From positions 1-52,155 of the forward strand of contig QHCE01000069.1 in NCBI GenBank assembly GCA_003243955.1: a stretch of 52,155 nt of DNA, read 5' to 3'. Position numbers and translations under genes: made by a program. The notes under the pieces were generated by a model that was not told the origin of the DNA, searched no databases, and saw only the letters and a list, made by a program, of their open reading frames with translations. Positions within the stretch are counted from its first letter, which is position 1, and each line of letters begins with the position of its first letter. Below are positions 34,819 to 42,799 of this stretch, one piece after another. This stretch comes from Acidimicrobiales bacterium. GTDB taxonomy: Bacteria; Actinomycetota; Actinomycetes; Mycobacteriales; QHCE01.

Positions 34819-35214
34819 TCAGCAGTTGACTAGCTCCGGCGATTGATTGAGCAGCTGGGCTCTGGCAGAGGTAAACGCGGCTAGCTCGGCATCGGCGCCG
34901 CCTTGCGGAAACACGCCGACCGCATGGCAATTCTGGAAAGCCAATCGCACGCCGAAGTGACGCTGCAACACCGCGCGCATAGCGTCACTGGCCATCATCC
35001 GAAGGAGCTGACCACGAGCTTGATCATCCGGCGGTGGAGTTTGATTGAAAACGTAGCCGGCATCATCGTGACCGCGCTCTAATCGTTGTACGAGTTCATT
35101 AACCAACCCAAAGGCATAGGGCAACGAGTTCCGAATGCATCCGATGAACTGTTCATCGTTGACCTCGCCCCGTTGAGCCTGGGCGAGCAAGTCTGGCGAA
35201 ACGGTAAGCGACAT
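34819..35214 (-). CDS. SCO5389-family conserved actinobacterial protein
   Basis: The 131-aa soluble protein closely follows the Streptomyces SCO5389 family: MSLTVSPDLLAQAQRGEV, RNSLPYAF, FNQTPPPDDQARGQLLR, ASDAMRAVLQRHFGVRLAFQNCHAVGVFP and the end AQLLNQSPELVNC. The family is widespread in Actinobacteria, and I know of no established function. The start has a divergent-looking 100-bp leader with a Zur-like palindrome. Its C-terminal 110 bp are duplicated at 33977-34096, with a toxin-antitoxin pair between. Confidence 0.85.
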   Translation of the reverse strand: MSLTVSPDLLAQAQRGEVNDEQFIGCIRNSLPYAFGLVNELVQRLERGHDDAGYVFNQTPPPDDQARGQLLRMMASDAMRAVLQRHFGVRLAFQNCHAVGVFPQGGADAELAAFTSARAQLLNQSPELVNC

Positions 35215-35249
35215 AGAAGCCTCCGGGACTGTGTGAAGTATCAGAGCAC

Positions 35250-35266
35250 GTGAAAACCATTTTCAC
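35250..35266. promoter_or_regulatory. Zur/Fur-like palindrome upstream of the SCO5389-family gene
   Basis: TGAAAACCATTTTCA, extended to G...C, is a near-perfect palindrome 36 bases upstream of the gene start. It closely resembles the zinc-repressor (Zur/FurB) box of actinobacteria, usually TGAAAATnATTTTCA. Zinc control of the SCO5389-family gene would be an inference from this one site. Confidence 0.4.
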
Positions 35267-35355
35267 TAACTTGAGTCACAAGGTCAACCGTTGACAATCC
35301 TGGCAGATGAAGCTAAGCGATTTGGGGTGACAAGCAGGCGGGCTTGGGGAAACTG

Positions 35356-35420
35356 GCCTTTTCGGCGCCTACGATCAGCATCACTGGATAGGAACGAGCG
35401 GGATCTAAGCGCCGAAAGGC
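35356..35420. repeat. Imperfect inverted repeat
   Basis: GCCTTTTCGGCGC and GCGCCGAAAGGC, about 40 bases apart, are complementary apart from one extra T. They lie downstream of the small Cys-rich gene that ends at 35463 and may form its terminator. No convincing gene lies between 35267 and 35462. Confidence 0.4.
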
Positions 35421-35462
35421 AGGGCAGCGCTAAACGTAGGATCAAGCGTCTTATGAAAAGTT

Positions 35463-35735
35463 TCAGAACCGGCTACGTGAAGCTATTACGTTTGCCTGGC
35501 CGCGCCAGTACGGCTCACAAGGCCAGGAGAGGCCGCAGGTGACGCAGGTGTCATCCGGGTCATGCGCGGGCTGATGCTTGTCCATCAATCTCCATGCGTC
35601 ACGCCATAGCTCAACGTCGTGCACCTCGGAAGGCGGTAGCGGCTTGGCGTTATCGCCTGAGTTTACGAAAGATGCCCCGCCGCTGAACACCTCAGCGCGG
35701 GCAGTGCTCGGTGAATGTGACAGGAGGGCAGACAT
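35463..35735 (-). CDS. Small hypothetical protein with CxxC...WPC motif
   Basis: A 90-aa protein whose second half, WRDAWRLMDKHQPAHDPDDTCVTCGLSWPCEPYWRGQ, has a CxxC and a further Cys. It matches small actinobacterial proteins often found beside XRE regulators. The motif may bind zinc or form a short finger. I begin at the ATG at 35735 because GAAAGGA precedes it and the 30 residues further upstream look non-coding. It is divergent from the XRE regulator at 35952. Function unknown. Confidence 0.6.
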   Translation of the reverse strand: MSALLSHSPSTARAEVFSGGASFVNSGDNAKPLPPSEVHDVELWRDAWRLMDKHQPAHDPDDTCVTCGLSWPCEPYWRGQANVIASRSRF

Positions 35736-35951
35736 GGCATCAAGTCCTTTCACGGCGGGTAGCAAAGATTGCTCAGGAGGCCCACTAAATGACAGGTAAT
35801 CGTCAAACCTGCAAACTGCGGCCAACTAACCGCCATGATAACGAAAAAATGTGACCATTACTACACGTGTTTCGGAAAAGCAAAATTTCTCTCATCTGGA
35901 GAGAGAAGGAAAAGGGCAACGACTGCGCAAAGATGAGCTAGGGTCGTCCAC

Positions 35952-36896
35952 ATGCCAAATCGGGTTGTCTTTGCTCAAGTTTTACAGCAGCTCATGGACG
36001 AAAAGTATCGGAGAAATCGCGCGGAACTTGCCGAGGCAGTCCATATCTCGCCCTCCGCTCTCTCGCAGTACGCCCGAGGGCGGGCAACCCCAAGCTTGGA
36101 CGTATTGGTTTCGCTGGCGGAAGCGCTAGACGTCAGCCTGGAGTATCTAGTTTTCGGCAGGGAACAATCCGCCGCGCCTCTGGAACTGGGATTTCTCACC
36201 GCACACTTGGAGTCGCACATTCGAAACAGCCAAGCACAAACAGCTTCACTGCACGACTTGGTGGCTCGGATCGGGGCACGGCTCGGGGACTCCATTCAGT
36301 CAACCGCGAGGGCTTTGCTACCCGAAGCCTCCACATTCGCCGGAATGCTCACGCCCGTGGATGTTTTCAAACTCGAACGCTGTAGCAACCGCATCACGAT
36401 CGTGACAACAGATTTAAGTCAAGAGGTTCTGGTCAAGCACAATGAAGAGGGAGGAATGGCGGCTCCCAGCATTTTTGCAGAGATCATAGCCGAGAACGTT
36501 AGAGAGGGAAGCGTTTATGAATACATAGTGCCGCAAGGAGCGGCCTGGAGTCAGGAAGCGAATTTACTACGCCAAGAAGTTATCCGGATCGGAAAACTCG
36601 AGCCTTCATATGTAGATCAGCAGGTGCAAGTATTCCATGTTCCCAACGCATGTAGACCGGGCTATGTGGTTCAACATTTTCAAGTCAAGAAACTACAGAG
36701 ACGAGTCCCAGAGATACATGAAAGAATTGAACGATTTATTTATCTAGATCCAGACAACCAAAACCTTGGCTTTGTAGCATACATCGAGCTAACAAATTTC
36801 AGCTATCAGCACTTCGCTTTAATAAACAAGGGCGACGTGCCAAGAATACTGAAAGATCTCAGCATTATCCGCCGAAATAAGCATCATGATAGGTGA
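35952..36896 (+). CDS. XRE-family regulator with large C-terminal sensor domain
   Basis: A 314-aa protein with an N-terminal HTH_3 domain: RAELAEAVHISPSALSQYARGRATPSLDVLVSLAEALDVSLEYLVFG (about residues 22-68). A roughly 200-residue C-terminal domain of unknown type follows, starting around NRITIVTTDLSQEVL; it may be a phospholipase-D-like or ligand-sensing fold. Base composition is visibly more AT-rich than neighbours, in common with the GNAT-like gene that converges on it 27 bases away. This suggests joint transfer. A control link between the two is inferred from position only. Confidence 0.7.
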   Translation: MPNRVVFAQVLQQLMDEKYRRNRAELAEAVHISPSALSQYARGRATPSLDVLVSLAEALDVSLEYLVFGREQSAAPLELGFLTAHLESHIRNSQAQTASLHDLVARIGARLGDSIQSTARALLPEASTFAGMLTPVDVFKLERCSNRITIVTTDLSQEVLVKHNEEGGMAAPSIFAEIIAENVREGSVYEYIVPQGAAWSQEANLLRQEVIRIGKLEPSYVDQQVQVFHVPNACRPGYVVQHFQVKKLQRRVPEIHERIERFIYLDPDNQNLGFVAYIELTNFSYQHFALINKGDVPRILKDLSIIRRNKHHDR

Positions 36897-36923
36897 TGCG
36901 CATACAAAGCCATCTAATCCGAT

Positions 36924-37979
36924 TTATTTATTGCTTGCGCTCCCTAGTTCTAGGATACATGTGATCCCCAGAGCATGATCGCCAAATGTCTTGGATTTGT
37001 ATTGGTGAAGAGAATGATTTTCAGAGCCCCCGAGGTTAAGAGCTTGAGCGCCTTTTTTTCGTTCATTTAAGTAAATCTGCCAAAAAAAATACGTAGTTAA
37101 CCGTGCCTGTTTAACAACTCCAGAGTAGTAACAATGTGCGATAGATGTATTGTTGCCTGTCACACCAAATCCCCAAAGTTTGGAGCTTCGGAGCAAGTAG
37201 TGAAACGTAAGGTTGCTACAATTTCCTTGCTTAAGAAAAGAGACCACAGCATGGTTAAAGTCGGTCTCGTAACCGTCACAAAAACTGGATCGAAATGATC
37301 CGTTCAGAACAAAATCTAGTTCGCCACAATGCAAAGGCTCAGATTCGGCTCGATACTCATACTGGCCCTTGTGCCTAAAAATCGCCTCCCGCACCGGCCG
37401 CCCCCTCGGTCCCTGAGGAAATTCGTCTGGACGAGACTCTAGAATAACTTCCGGCCACGTTTCGTCGTCGGCATAAGCTGATTCGAATAAAGGTGCGGGC
37501 AGACTTTTCCAACCTGATTTACGCAGTTCACCCGCCAAAATCGGGCTGCAGTACCGCAGCAATACTGTTTCGCCACCAAGCACTTCGTTGAGGACATTCC
37601 GCAATGTAGTCAGTAAGGCCCCTATCGAGGCTGCATCTCCCATGGGACGCATCAAAACGACTTTGGCTAAGTCAAGGGAGTAGTAGAGCACTATGGCAGC
37701 AGATTCGGATTGCACCAGAAGCCCTTGGCCGCGGCAGCGACTCCAGTAAAATAAGGGATGACTTCCATGTACATCTATTCCGCTTTGCAAATAGCCCTGG
37801 ACGCCTAGTTCAAGGGAAAAATTTGCATCTAAATCTTTTGCAATTATCGCGGATCCGGGCGAGTTTAATTTAGCTAAAATCTTCACCTCTATCTGGTGTT
37901 TTTTGTAATATGCCGAGCGAGAGTTTTCCTCCTCAAAGACATCACTATTGGCCTTTAAGGCTAATTCACAGCTTTTCAT
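36924..37979 (-). CDS. FemAB/GNAT-like acyltransferase-fold protein
   Basis: The 351-aa protein has a C-terminal half typical of FemAB/DUF2156-like double-GNAT enzymes: IYLNERKKGAQALNLGGSENHSLHQYKSKTFG, with the GGS...LH.FK-type substrate/acyl-donor motif. The N-terminal half is another predicted alpha/beta domain with a PMGDAASIGALL segment. It is expected to transfer an acyl or aminoacyl group. The gene is AT-rich and Lys/Ser-rich, unlike neighbours, and looks horizontally acquired. I use the ATG at 37979; an upstream in-frame ATG would add 16 residues. No clear ribosome-binding site. Confidence 0.55.
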   Translation of the reverse strand: MKSCELALKANSDVFEEENSRSAYYKKHQIEVKILAKLNSPGSAIIAKDLDANFSLELGVQGYLQSGIDVHGSHPLFYWSRCRGQGLLVQSESAAIVLYYSLDLAKVVLMRPMGDAASIGALLTTLRNVLNEVLGGETVLLRYCSPILAGELRKSGWKSLPAPLFESAYADDETWPEVILESRPDEFPQGPRGRPVREAIFRHKGQYEYRAESEPLHCGELDFVLNGSFRSSFCDGYETDFNHAVVSFLKQGNCSNLTFHYLLRSSKLWGFGVTGNNTSIAHCYYSGVVKQARLTTYFFWQIYLNERKKGAQALNLGGSENHSLHQYKSKTFGDHALGITCILELGSASNK

Positions 37980-38027
37980 TGAGTTTTTCGACCTACACAT
38001 AGTTAATTTGGTTATTTGACGTGGCAA

Positions 38028-38349
38028 TTTTTGCTCTTACCGAAGAGCGGCGGCTAGTAAACACCGAGGAGTAATAGTTTGTTCTCGTACTTAATAATCA
38101 CATTTCCTCCAAAGCGGGTATTCAAGATCTAAACTGTCATTTGTGTAGCAACAGGACAAAAGGTAAAATTAGCACGTTCATTACAGAGTAAGCAATGGCT
38201 AAGCACACCAGAGCCGTTTGCTAGGAAACGATCATGCCCCACGCCACTGTCCCCTAATCTATGACCCTAACCTCATACGTGCCAAGCACGATGAAGTATG
38301 ATTTATCTATACCCCGCAAGGAAATTTTTAAACTCTGCCTCGAGGCTTG
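38028..38349. other. AT-rich non-coding stretch before the TipA-like gene
   Basis: No coding sequence is supported in these 322 bases. The DNA is AT-rich like the GNAT-like gene to its left, up to about 38220. It then returns to typical composition at the TipA-like operator, so the boundary of the acquired segment probably lies here. Confidence 0.4.
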
Positions 38350-38370
38350 CTCCTGACGTAACGTCAGGAG
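38350..38370 (+). promoter_or_regulatory. TipA/MerR-type operator and promoter
   Basis: CTCCTGACG and CGTCAGGAG form a perfect 9-3-9 palindrome. The preceding TTGC gives the layout of the Streptomyces tipA promoter, in which the MerR-type regulator binds an over-long spacer between -35 and -10 and activates its own gene. It lies 54 bases upstream of the TipA-like start. Confidence 0.7.
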
Positions 38371-38381
38371 TTAACGTCGTC

Positions 38382-38408
38382 TCCATCACCTCGCAATGTG
38401 GTGATGGA
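38382..38408 (+). promoter_or_regulatory. Leader hairpin overlapping the ribosome-binding site
   Basis: TCCATCACC and GGTGATGGA form a perfect 9-bp stem with a 9-nt loop. The 3' arm includes the first bases of the GGAGG ribosome-binding site of the TipA-like gene, so the hairpin could limit translation. Confidence 0.45.
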
Positions 38409-38423
38409 GGAACAGGAACGGTC

Positions 38424-39179
38424 ATGGGGAAACGTGACAGTACGGGCGGCGAAACCTGGAAGGTCGGCGAACTCGCTCGGCTAGCTGGGCTGACCGTTCG
38501 CACACTGCATCACTATGACCGCATTGGGCTGCTGCGCCCATCCAACCGCACCCCGTCTGGACATCGGCTGTATAACGAAGCCGATGTATCCCAGCTACAC
38601 CGAATACTGACGCTGCGGAAACTTGGGTTACCGCTGCCAGACATTGCCGAGTTGCTGCACGGTGAGCCAAACCTTGCCAGTTTGCTACGCAGCCACCTCG
38701 GTCATGTGAACAAGCAGATTCGTGCACTGCGTTCGCTGCGAACACGGCTCGCTGGACTGCTAAGCGCTGCCGAGTCGGCAGGGCAGCTCCCTTCCGCTGC
38801 CCTGCTTAATCTGATGGGAGAAGTAATGACCGCACAAGAGAAAATCAAAACCTACTTCAGCGATGCCCAGCTCGCCCAGCGTCGTGAGCAGATCGGCGAA
38901 AAAGCTATTGCCAATGTTCAAGCCGAATAGCCGAAGCTGATCTCAGAGGTACAAGCCGAAATGGCGACTGGCACCAGCCCGAACGATCCCAAAGTGCAAA
39001 AGCTAGCTCAGCGCTGGATGGAGCTATTGGAATCTTTTCATGGTGGAGACCCGGGCTTGCGCAACTCGCTTTACCGCATGCAGGCAGAGAACAGTACCGA
39101 AATCAGCCAGTAGCATGGCGGTCCAACACCAGAACTCATTGCCTACATCAAAACGGCAAACGCCGCCGGCGGTTCGTAA
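38424..39179 (+). pseudogene. TipA-like MerR regulator broken by two in-frame amber codons
   Basis: The N-terminal MerR DNA-binding domain is intact: WKVGELARLAGLTVRTLHHYDRIGLLRPS (residues 11-39), then coiled coil. The frame meets TAG at 38928-38930 after 168 codons. It continues without any shift through TipAS-type sequence (GTSPNDPKVQKLAQRWMEL...ESFHGGDPGL) to a second TAG at 39111-39113 and a final TAA at 39177. Read through, the product is 251 codons, the normal TipAL length. The first TAG is probably from TGG and the second from CAG. The shortened protein would keep DNA binding but lose the thiopeptide-binding domain. The operator upstream is intact, so the loss looks recent. Confidence 0.8.
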
Positions 39180-39202
39180 GTTAGCCCACTCAGGCAATTT
39201 AA

Positions 39203-39248
39203 CGTTACCGCAAAGAATCGTTACATGTAACGATTCTTTGCGGTAACG
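39203..39248. repeat. 46-bp perfect palindrome between convergent genes
   Basis: Two exact 22-bp arms starting CGTTACCGCAAAGAATCG meet at an ACATGT centre. It lies between the TipA-like pseudogene and purC, which converge. It could be a bidirectional terminator, but there is no T-run on either side. The outer CGTTACCGCAAA resembles the GTAACCGCAAAA end of the direct repeats at 7114 and 9676. Confidence 0.6.
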
Positions 39249-39426
39249 CTCCTGACCCGAAATACAATGAAAGGCGTGCAAATTCAGATTTGGATTCCAA
39301 ACACCCGGCAAGCCGGTTCGCCGAAGAATGCCATCGACAATTCCGGCCCCTTAGCCTGGATCCTACGCAAGGTAGAGATTCTGGCGATTTTCTGGGAATC
39401 GCCTGAGGTTCACAGAAAGGGAAGGA

Positions 39427-40266
39427 TCAGGATTCGGCAAAGCGTTGTCCGGTGATTCTTTCATACACCTCTATATATCGAGCTCGCGTCGCTTCTACAA
39501 CCTCTTCGGGTATCTCTGGACCAGGTGCGGTCTTGTTCCAACCGGTAGCGGCCGCCCACTCTCGCAGGAACTGCTTATCAAACGCATACTGAGCCCGGCC
39601 GGGTTCCCACTGATCTACCGGCCAAAAACGTGACGAGTCCGACGTCAACACCTCATCGGCAAGGACCAGATCGCCGTTAACGCTACGCCCAAACTCAAGT
39701 TTAGTGTCGGCGACGATGATTCTACGCTCGTAAGCAAGTGCCGCACCGCGGCGATAAATTTCCAGCGTTAGGCGCCGGAGTTCCTCAGCTACGTGCTCGC
39801 CCTCTTGAGTCACCACATTGGCAAACGTGATGAACTCATCGTGCACACCGACTGACTCCTTTGTCGTGGGGGTAAAGATAGATTCTGGCAGCCGGGAGCC
39901 TTCAACTAAGCCGCTAGGTAACTGCACACCAGACACAGATTGCTGTGCTTTATATTCTGTGAGGCCCAGCCCAGCAAGATATCCCCGCGCAATACATTCG
40001 ACCTGAATCATGCGCAACCGTTGGCACCTGATGGCGCGGCCGGCCCACTCCGGCGGTACGTCCTGCGCCGAAATCACGTGATTGGGCATTACATCCGCCA
40101 GCTGATCAAACCACCACAACGACAGCTGAGTAAGGACCTTCCCCTTGTCTGGGATAGGAGTTGGCAACACAACGTCGTAGACAGAAATGCGGTCTGAGGC
40201 AACCAGAACGAGATCGCCTCGGTCTTCGTACACGTCACGAACTTTTCCTGAGTACACCAGCTTCAC
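39427..40266 (-). CDS. purC: SAICAR synthetase
   Basis: The 279-aa enzyme joins aspartate to CAIR in purine synthesis. The N-terminal YSGKVRDVYED holds the glycine-poor ATP loop. DRISVYDVVLPTPIPDKG, GYLAGLGLTEYK and DTKLEFG with its catalytic Asp/Lys are all present. The length is that of the actinobacterial form, slightly short at the N-terminus. It follows the DedA gene by four bases on the same strand and is probably cotranscribed with it. Confidence 0.93.
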   Translation of the reverse strand: MKLVYSGKVRDVYEDRGDLVLVASDRISVYDVVLPTPIPDKGKVLTQLSLWWFDQLADVMPNHVISAQDVPPEWAGRAIRCQRLRMIQVECIARGYLAGLGLTEYKAQQSVSGVQLPSGLVEGSRLPESIFTPTTKESVGVHDEFITFANVVTQEGEHVAEELRRLTLEIYRRGAALAYERRIIVADTKLEFGRSVNGDLVLADEVLTSDSSRFWPVDQWEPGRAQYAFDKQFLREWAAATGWNKTAPGPEIPEEVVEATRARYIEVYERITGQRFAES

Positions 40267-40270
40267 AGCG

Positions 40271-40915
40271 CTACCCTACTTGGTCCTGTTCCGGGGCAGA
40301 TGCTTTACGTCGCCGCCACAGCCGCCGCGCAAGCAGAACGAGAAGGAGCACAACAACTACAGCCAACAGGTACAGCTCGTAGCGATGGACCTGGTCGTAG
40401 ATCGCGGCGAGATGATTGCCAGCAAAATACCCAACGGCCGACCAGAAGCCGACCCACAACGCGGCGCCGAGAGCATTGAACGCAAGGAACCGGCGCCACG
40501 GCATGCCAACCAGCCCGGCAACGATGCCGTTAGCCTGACGCAGCCCCGCAATGAAGCGGGCCACGGTCACCACCTTGCCGCCGTGCCGGATGAAAAACTC
40601 TTCAGCCTTATCCAAATGTTTTTCGGTGAGCAAAACATAGCGACCAAAGCGCAGCACCAGGCGCCGACCACCGTAGCGCCCGATCGCGAAACCGACGTTG
40701 TCTCCAAGCACAGAGGCCGCGAATCCGATCGCGGCGACAACCACAATGTTGAGCTGCCCCGCTCCGGCGTAGACCGCCGCGGCGATCAAGATGGTCTCTC
40801 CAGGAACCGGCACCCCACAGTTCTCGAGCAGTAGCACTCCTGCCACGGCCCAGTAACCGTAGGAGTTCAAGAGCGGCGCGAGCGTGCCGAAGATCCCGGG
40901 AAGCTGTGGTGTCAC
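40271..40915 (-). CDS. DedA-family membrane protein
   Basis: The 214-aa integral membrane protein has the DedA/SNARE-associated pattern: LLLENCGVPVPGETIL (Glu and GE pair at 31-40), GDNVGFAIGRYGGRRL, FIRHGGKVVTVARFIAGLRQANGIVAGLVGM with the conserved FxRxxP-like Arg, and a basic tail. Family members are half-transporters or lipid scramblases for undecaprenyl phosphate or phosphatidylethanolamine. Its gene ends four bases before purC. The 219 bases upstream (40916-41134) show no gene. Confidence 0.88.
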   Translation of the reverse strand: MTPQLPGIFGTLAPLLNSYGYWAVAGVLLLENCGVPVPGETILIAAAVYAGAGQLNIVVVAAIGFAASVLGDNVGFAIGRYGGRRLVLRFGRYVLLTEKHLDKAEEFFIRHGGKVVTVARFIAGLRQANGIVAGLVGMPWRRFLAFNALGAALWVGFWSAVGYFAGNHLAAIYDQVHRYELYLLAVVVVLLLVLLARRLWRRRKASAPEQDQVG

Positions 40916-41134
40916 CTCGGTTGCTCGCCCGCTTGCGACCCAAAACCACCGCGCGGATCAATGGTTAGGACCGAAGATAGGGCTGTGTCGGTATCGACAA
41001 CGGGCATGGGGCCTCCTGGATCAGCCAGTTCGATAGATGCAACATGCGCGACGAGCACCCGGGTGATTTCCTACAGTAACGACCGCCGCCTCGGCCGGCG
41101 TCCACCATCCCCAAATAGCGGAGGTAGGGTTTTT

Positions 41135-41554
41135 TCAGCGGTGGTACTTGTCATTGGCCAGCACGCTGACAGCGCGCCAGCCCCAGTAGACGCGGTGCGC
41201 CTGGATCAATCCCTTTTCGATTTCCATGACTTCCACGAAGTCCATCTGCTCACCATCAGGACCCGAGCGCGGATACTCCCAGGTAGCGCGCCGGCCGTCA
41301 GTGAAAAAACCAGCACGGTGATACTGACGTAACACCGGGGTGCGCTGCAATACCTTCTCTAGGAAAGGCCGCAACTGCTCATGGCCCCGGCGCACTCCCT
41401 CGGTACCCAGGATATGTGGGATCAGCGGGCTTTCCAACGTGGCATCGGGCGCGTAGCAGGCCACCAAAGCGTCGACATCGCGGCTGGCCAGAGCACGTTC
41501 CCAAGCATGGGTGACCCTCTCGATTTCGGTGTGCGCAGTAGGTTCGGTAGGCAT
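41135..41554 (-). CDS. SnoaL/NTF2-like protein
   Basis: A 139-aa cone-fold protein, MPTEPTAHTEIERVTHAWERALASRDVDALVACYAPDATLESPLIPHILG..., typical of SnoaL-like polyketide cyclase/ketosteroid isomerase relatives. The fold provides a hydrophobic pocket, and no specific substrate is deduced. The ATG at 41554 is chosen because GAAAGGATC precedes it; the longer frame has a poor N-terminus. It is divergent from the MarR gene across a region with a clear operator, so it is the likely target of that regulator. Confidence 0.75.
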   Translation of the reverse strand: MPTEPTAHTEIERVTHAWERALASRDVDALVACYAPDATLESPLIPHILGTEGVRRGHEQLRPFLEKVLQRTPVLRQYHRAGFFTDGRRATWEYPRSGPDGEQMDFVEVMEIEKGLIQAHRVYWGWRAVSVLANDKYHR

Positions 41555-41709
41555 GGTTCGGATCCTTTCAGTCGTTTTTGAAAAACTGACACCGTGCGGA
41601 GTCTCGGGTGATCTGGCGGCAACGCAGGCCGATGCTCGTCGTTGCTGGCCGTTTAGGTTCGGGGCCGTCTTTTTCATGATCTTTCGTTAGTCCCTACACC
41701 TGGGCTTGC

Positions 41710-41756
41710 TTGACACATATTCAGAATACGCATTACACTATGGTTGTTATAACAAC
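41710..41756 (+). promoter_or_regulatory. MarR-type promoter and palindromic operator
   Basis: TTGACA at 41710-41715 and TACACT at 41734-41739 (18-bp spacing) form a sigma-70-like promoter. A perfect 14-bp palindrome, GTTGTTATAACAAC, sits at 41743-41756 where transcription would begin, 17 bases before the MarR start codon. The arrangement fits autorepression. The divergent SnoaL gene could be controlled from the same site. Confidence 0.7.
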
Positions 41757-41773
41757 TTAGCTGAATTAGGATC

Positions 41774-42271
41774 ATGGACCAATTTAAACTTGACGATTCA
41801 ATCGGGTTCCTCATCAACAGGACCGCCGTATATCTCAAACGAGAGTTGCAGCGGAATTTTCGCCGCCACGGCTACACCGTCACGGCGGAGCAGTGGGCGC
41901 TGTTGAACCGACTTTGGGAACAAGAAGGGCTGTCTCAGGTTCAGCTTGCTGAACAAACTTTTAACGATAAGCCTAACGTCACCCGCATGTTGGGGGTGCT
42001 CGAGAAGGACGGCTTGGTGTACCGCAGGCAGAACGATGGTGACCGCCGGGCGTACGAGGTCTTTCTCACGGCCAAAGGCAAGGAACTCAAGGGCGGCCTG
42101 ATTGCACAGGCCGTCGACGTGCTTAATCGAGCTCTGTACGGACTTGCCGAGGAGGACGTTGGACATCTGAAGAAAATACTCTGGCACATCGACGGAAACC
42201 TTGGCCAGAGCAATCCCCAGGTCAAGGCGCGGTCATCGCCTGACAAACAGCTTTTTAAAGGAAACCAGTGA
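41774..42271 (+). CDS. MarR-family transcriptional regulator
   Basis: The 165-aa winged-helix protein shows the MarR core: TAEQWALLNRLWEQEGLSQVQLAEQTFNDKPNVTRMLGVLEKDGLVYRRQNDGDRRAYEVFLTAKGKEL (about residues 38-102). LEKDGL and DRRA are the wing signature. It probably responds to a small aromatic or oxidant. A palindromic operator lies just upstream. It overlaps the next gene by four bases (GTGA), and that gene encodes a membrane protein, suggesting a small regulated operon opposite SnoaL. Confidence 0.88.
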   Translation: MDQFKLDDSIGFLINRTAVYLKRELQRNFRRHGYTVTAEQWALLNRLWEQEGLSQVQLAEQTFNDKPNVTRMLGVLEKDGLVYRRQNDGDRRAYEVFLTAKGKELKGGLIAQAVDVLNRALYGLAEEDVGHLKKILWHIDGNLGQSNPQVKARSSPDKQLFKGNQ

Positions 42272-42717
42272 GATCACGTGTACATGCCATCGCCGGAATT
42301 CTCGGTCTAACCCTGATCACGCTGTTCTTCACCGCCTCGATCACCGTCGAACTGGGCGGCGGCGAACAGGCAGTAACGCAGGTCAAACTGCTGATCGTCT
42401 TTGGACTGCTAGTCCTGGTGCCAAGCATGATTGTCACGGGCGGCAGCGGCCGGTCACTGATCGGCAGGCGGAGCAGCCCTCTGATCCGCCTCAAGCAAAA
42501 GAGAATGATCGCAATCGGCACGATCGGGCTTGGGGTCCTTACCCCTTGCGCAATACTGTTGCAGCAACTCTCAGCCAACGGCGACTTCACGACAACCTTT
42601 TACGCCATCCAAGCTACCGAGCTAATTGGCGGCGCGGCCAACATCACACTGATGGCGCTCAACCTACGCGCAGGATTACTCCTCACCGGCAGAATACAGG
42701 CGTCGAAAGCCAAATAA
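42268..42717 (+). CDS. Four-helix membrane protein of the MarR operon
   Basis: A 149-aa protein starting at GTG that overlaps the MarR stop. Four hydrophobic segments (about residues 8-27, 40-57, 79-101, 116-139) are separated by a basic loop (GRRSSPLIRLKQKR), giving a compact membrane protein without known catalytic motifs. Coupling to a MarR regulator suggests an efflux or membrane-stress role, but this is only inferred from position. Confidence 0.7.
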   Translation: MRSRVHAIAGILGLTLITLFFTASITVELGGGEQAVTQVKLLIVFGLLVLVPSMIVTGGSGRSLIGRRSSPLIRLKQKRMIAIGTIGLGVLTPCAILLQQLSANGDFTTTFYAIQATELIGGAANITLMALNLRAGLLLTGRIQASKAK

Positions 42718-42799
42718 GAAACGGGCCGTGACGGCGTCATCAGAGTCCCCTTAATGCAATGATCAAAATTGTGAAGCGAGGAGGACTAGTGCGGCTGCC

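Noticed and set aside
38424-39179. Amber codons of the TipA-like gene as evidence of TAG recoding
   Set aside because: Other genes in the window (ftsK, the PQQ protein, mntA) end naturally at TAG, so TAG is a normal stop.
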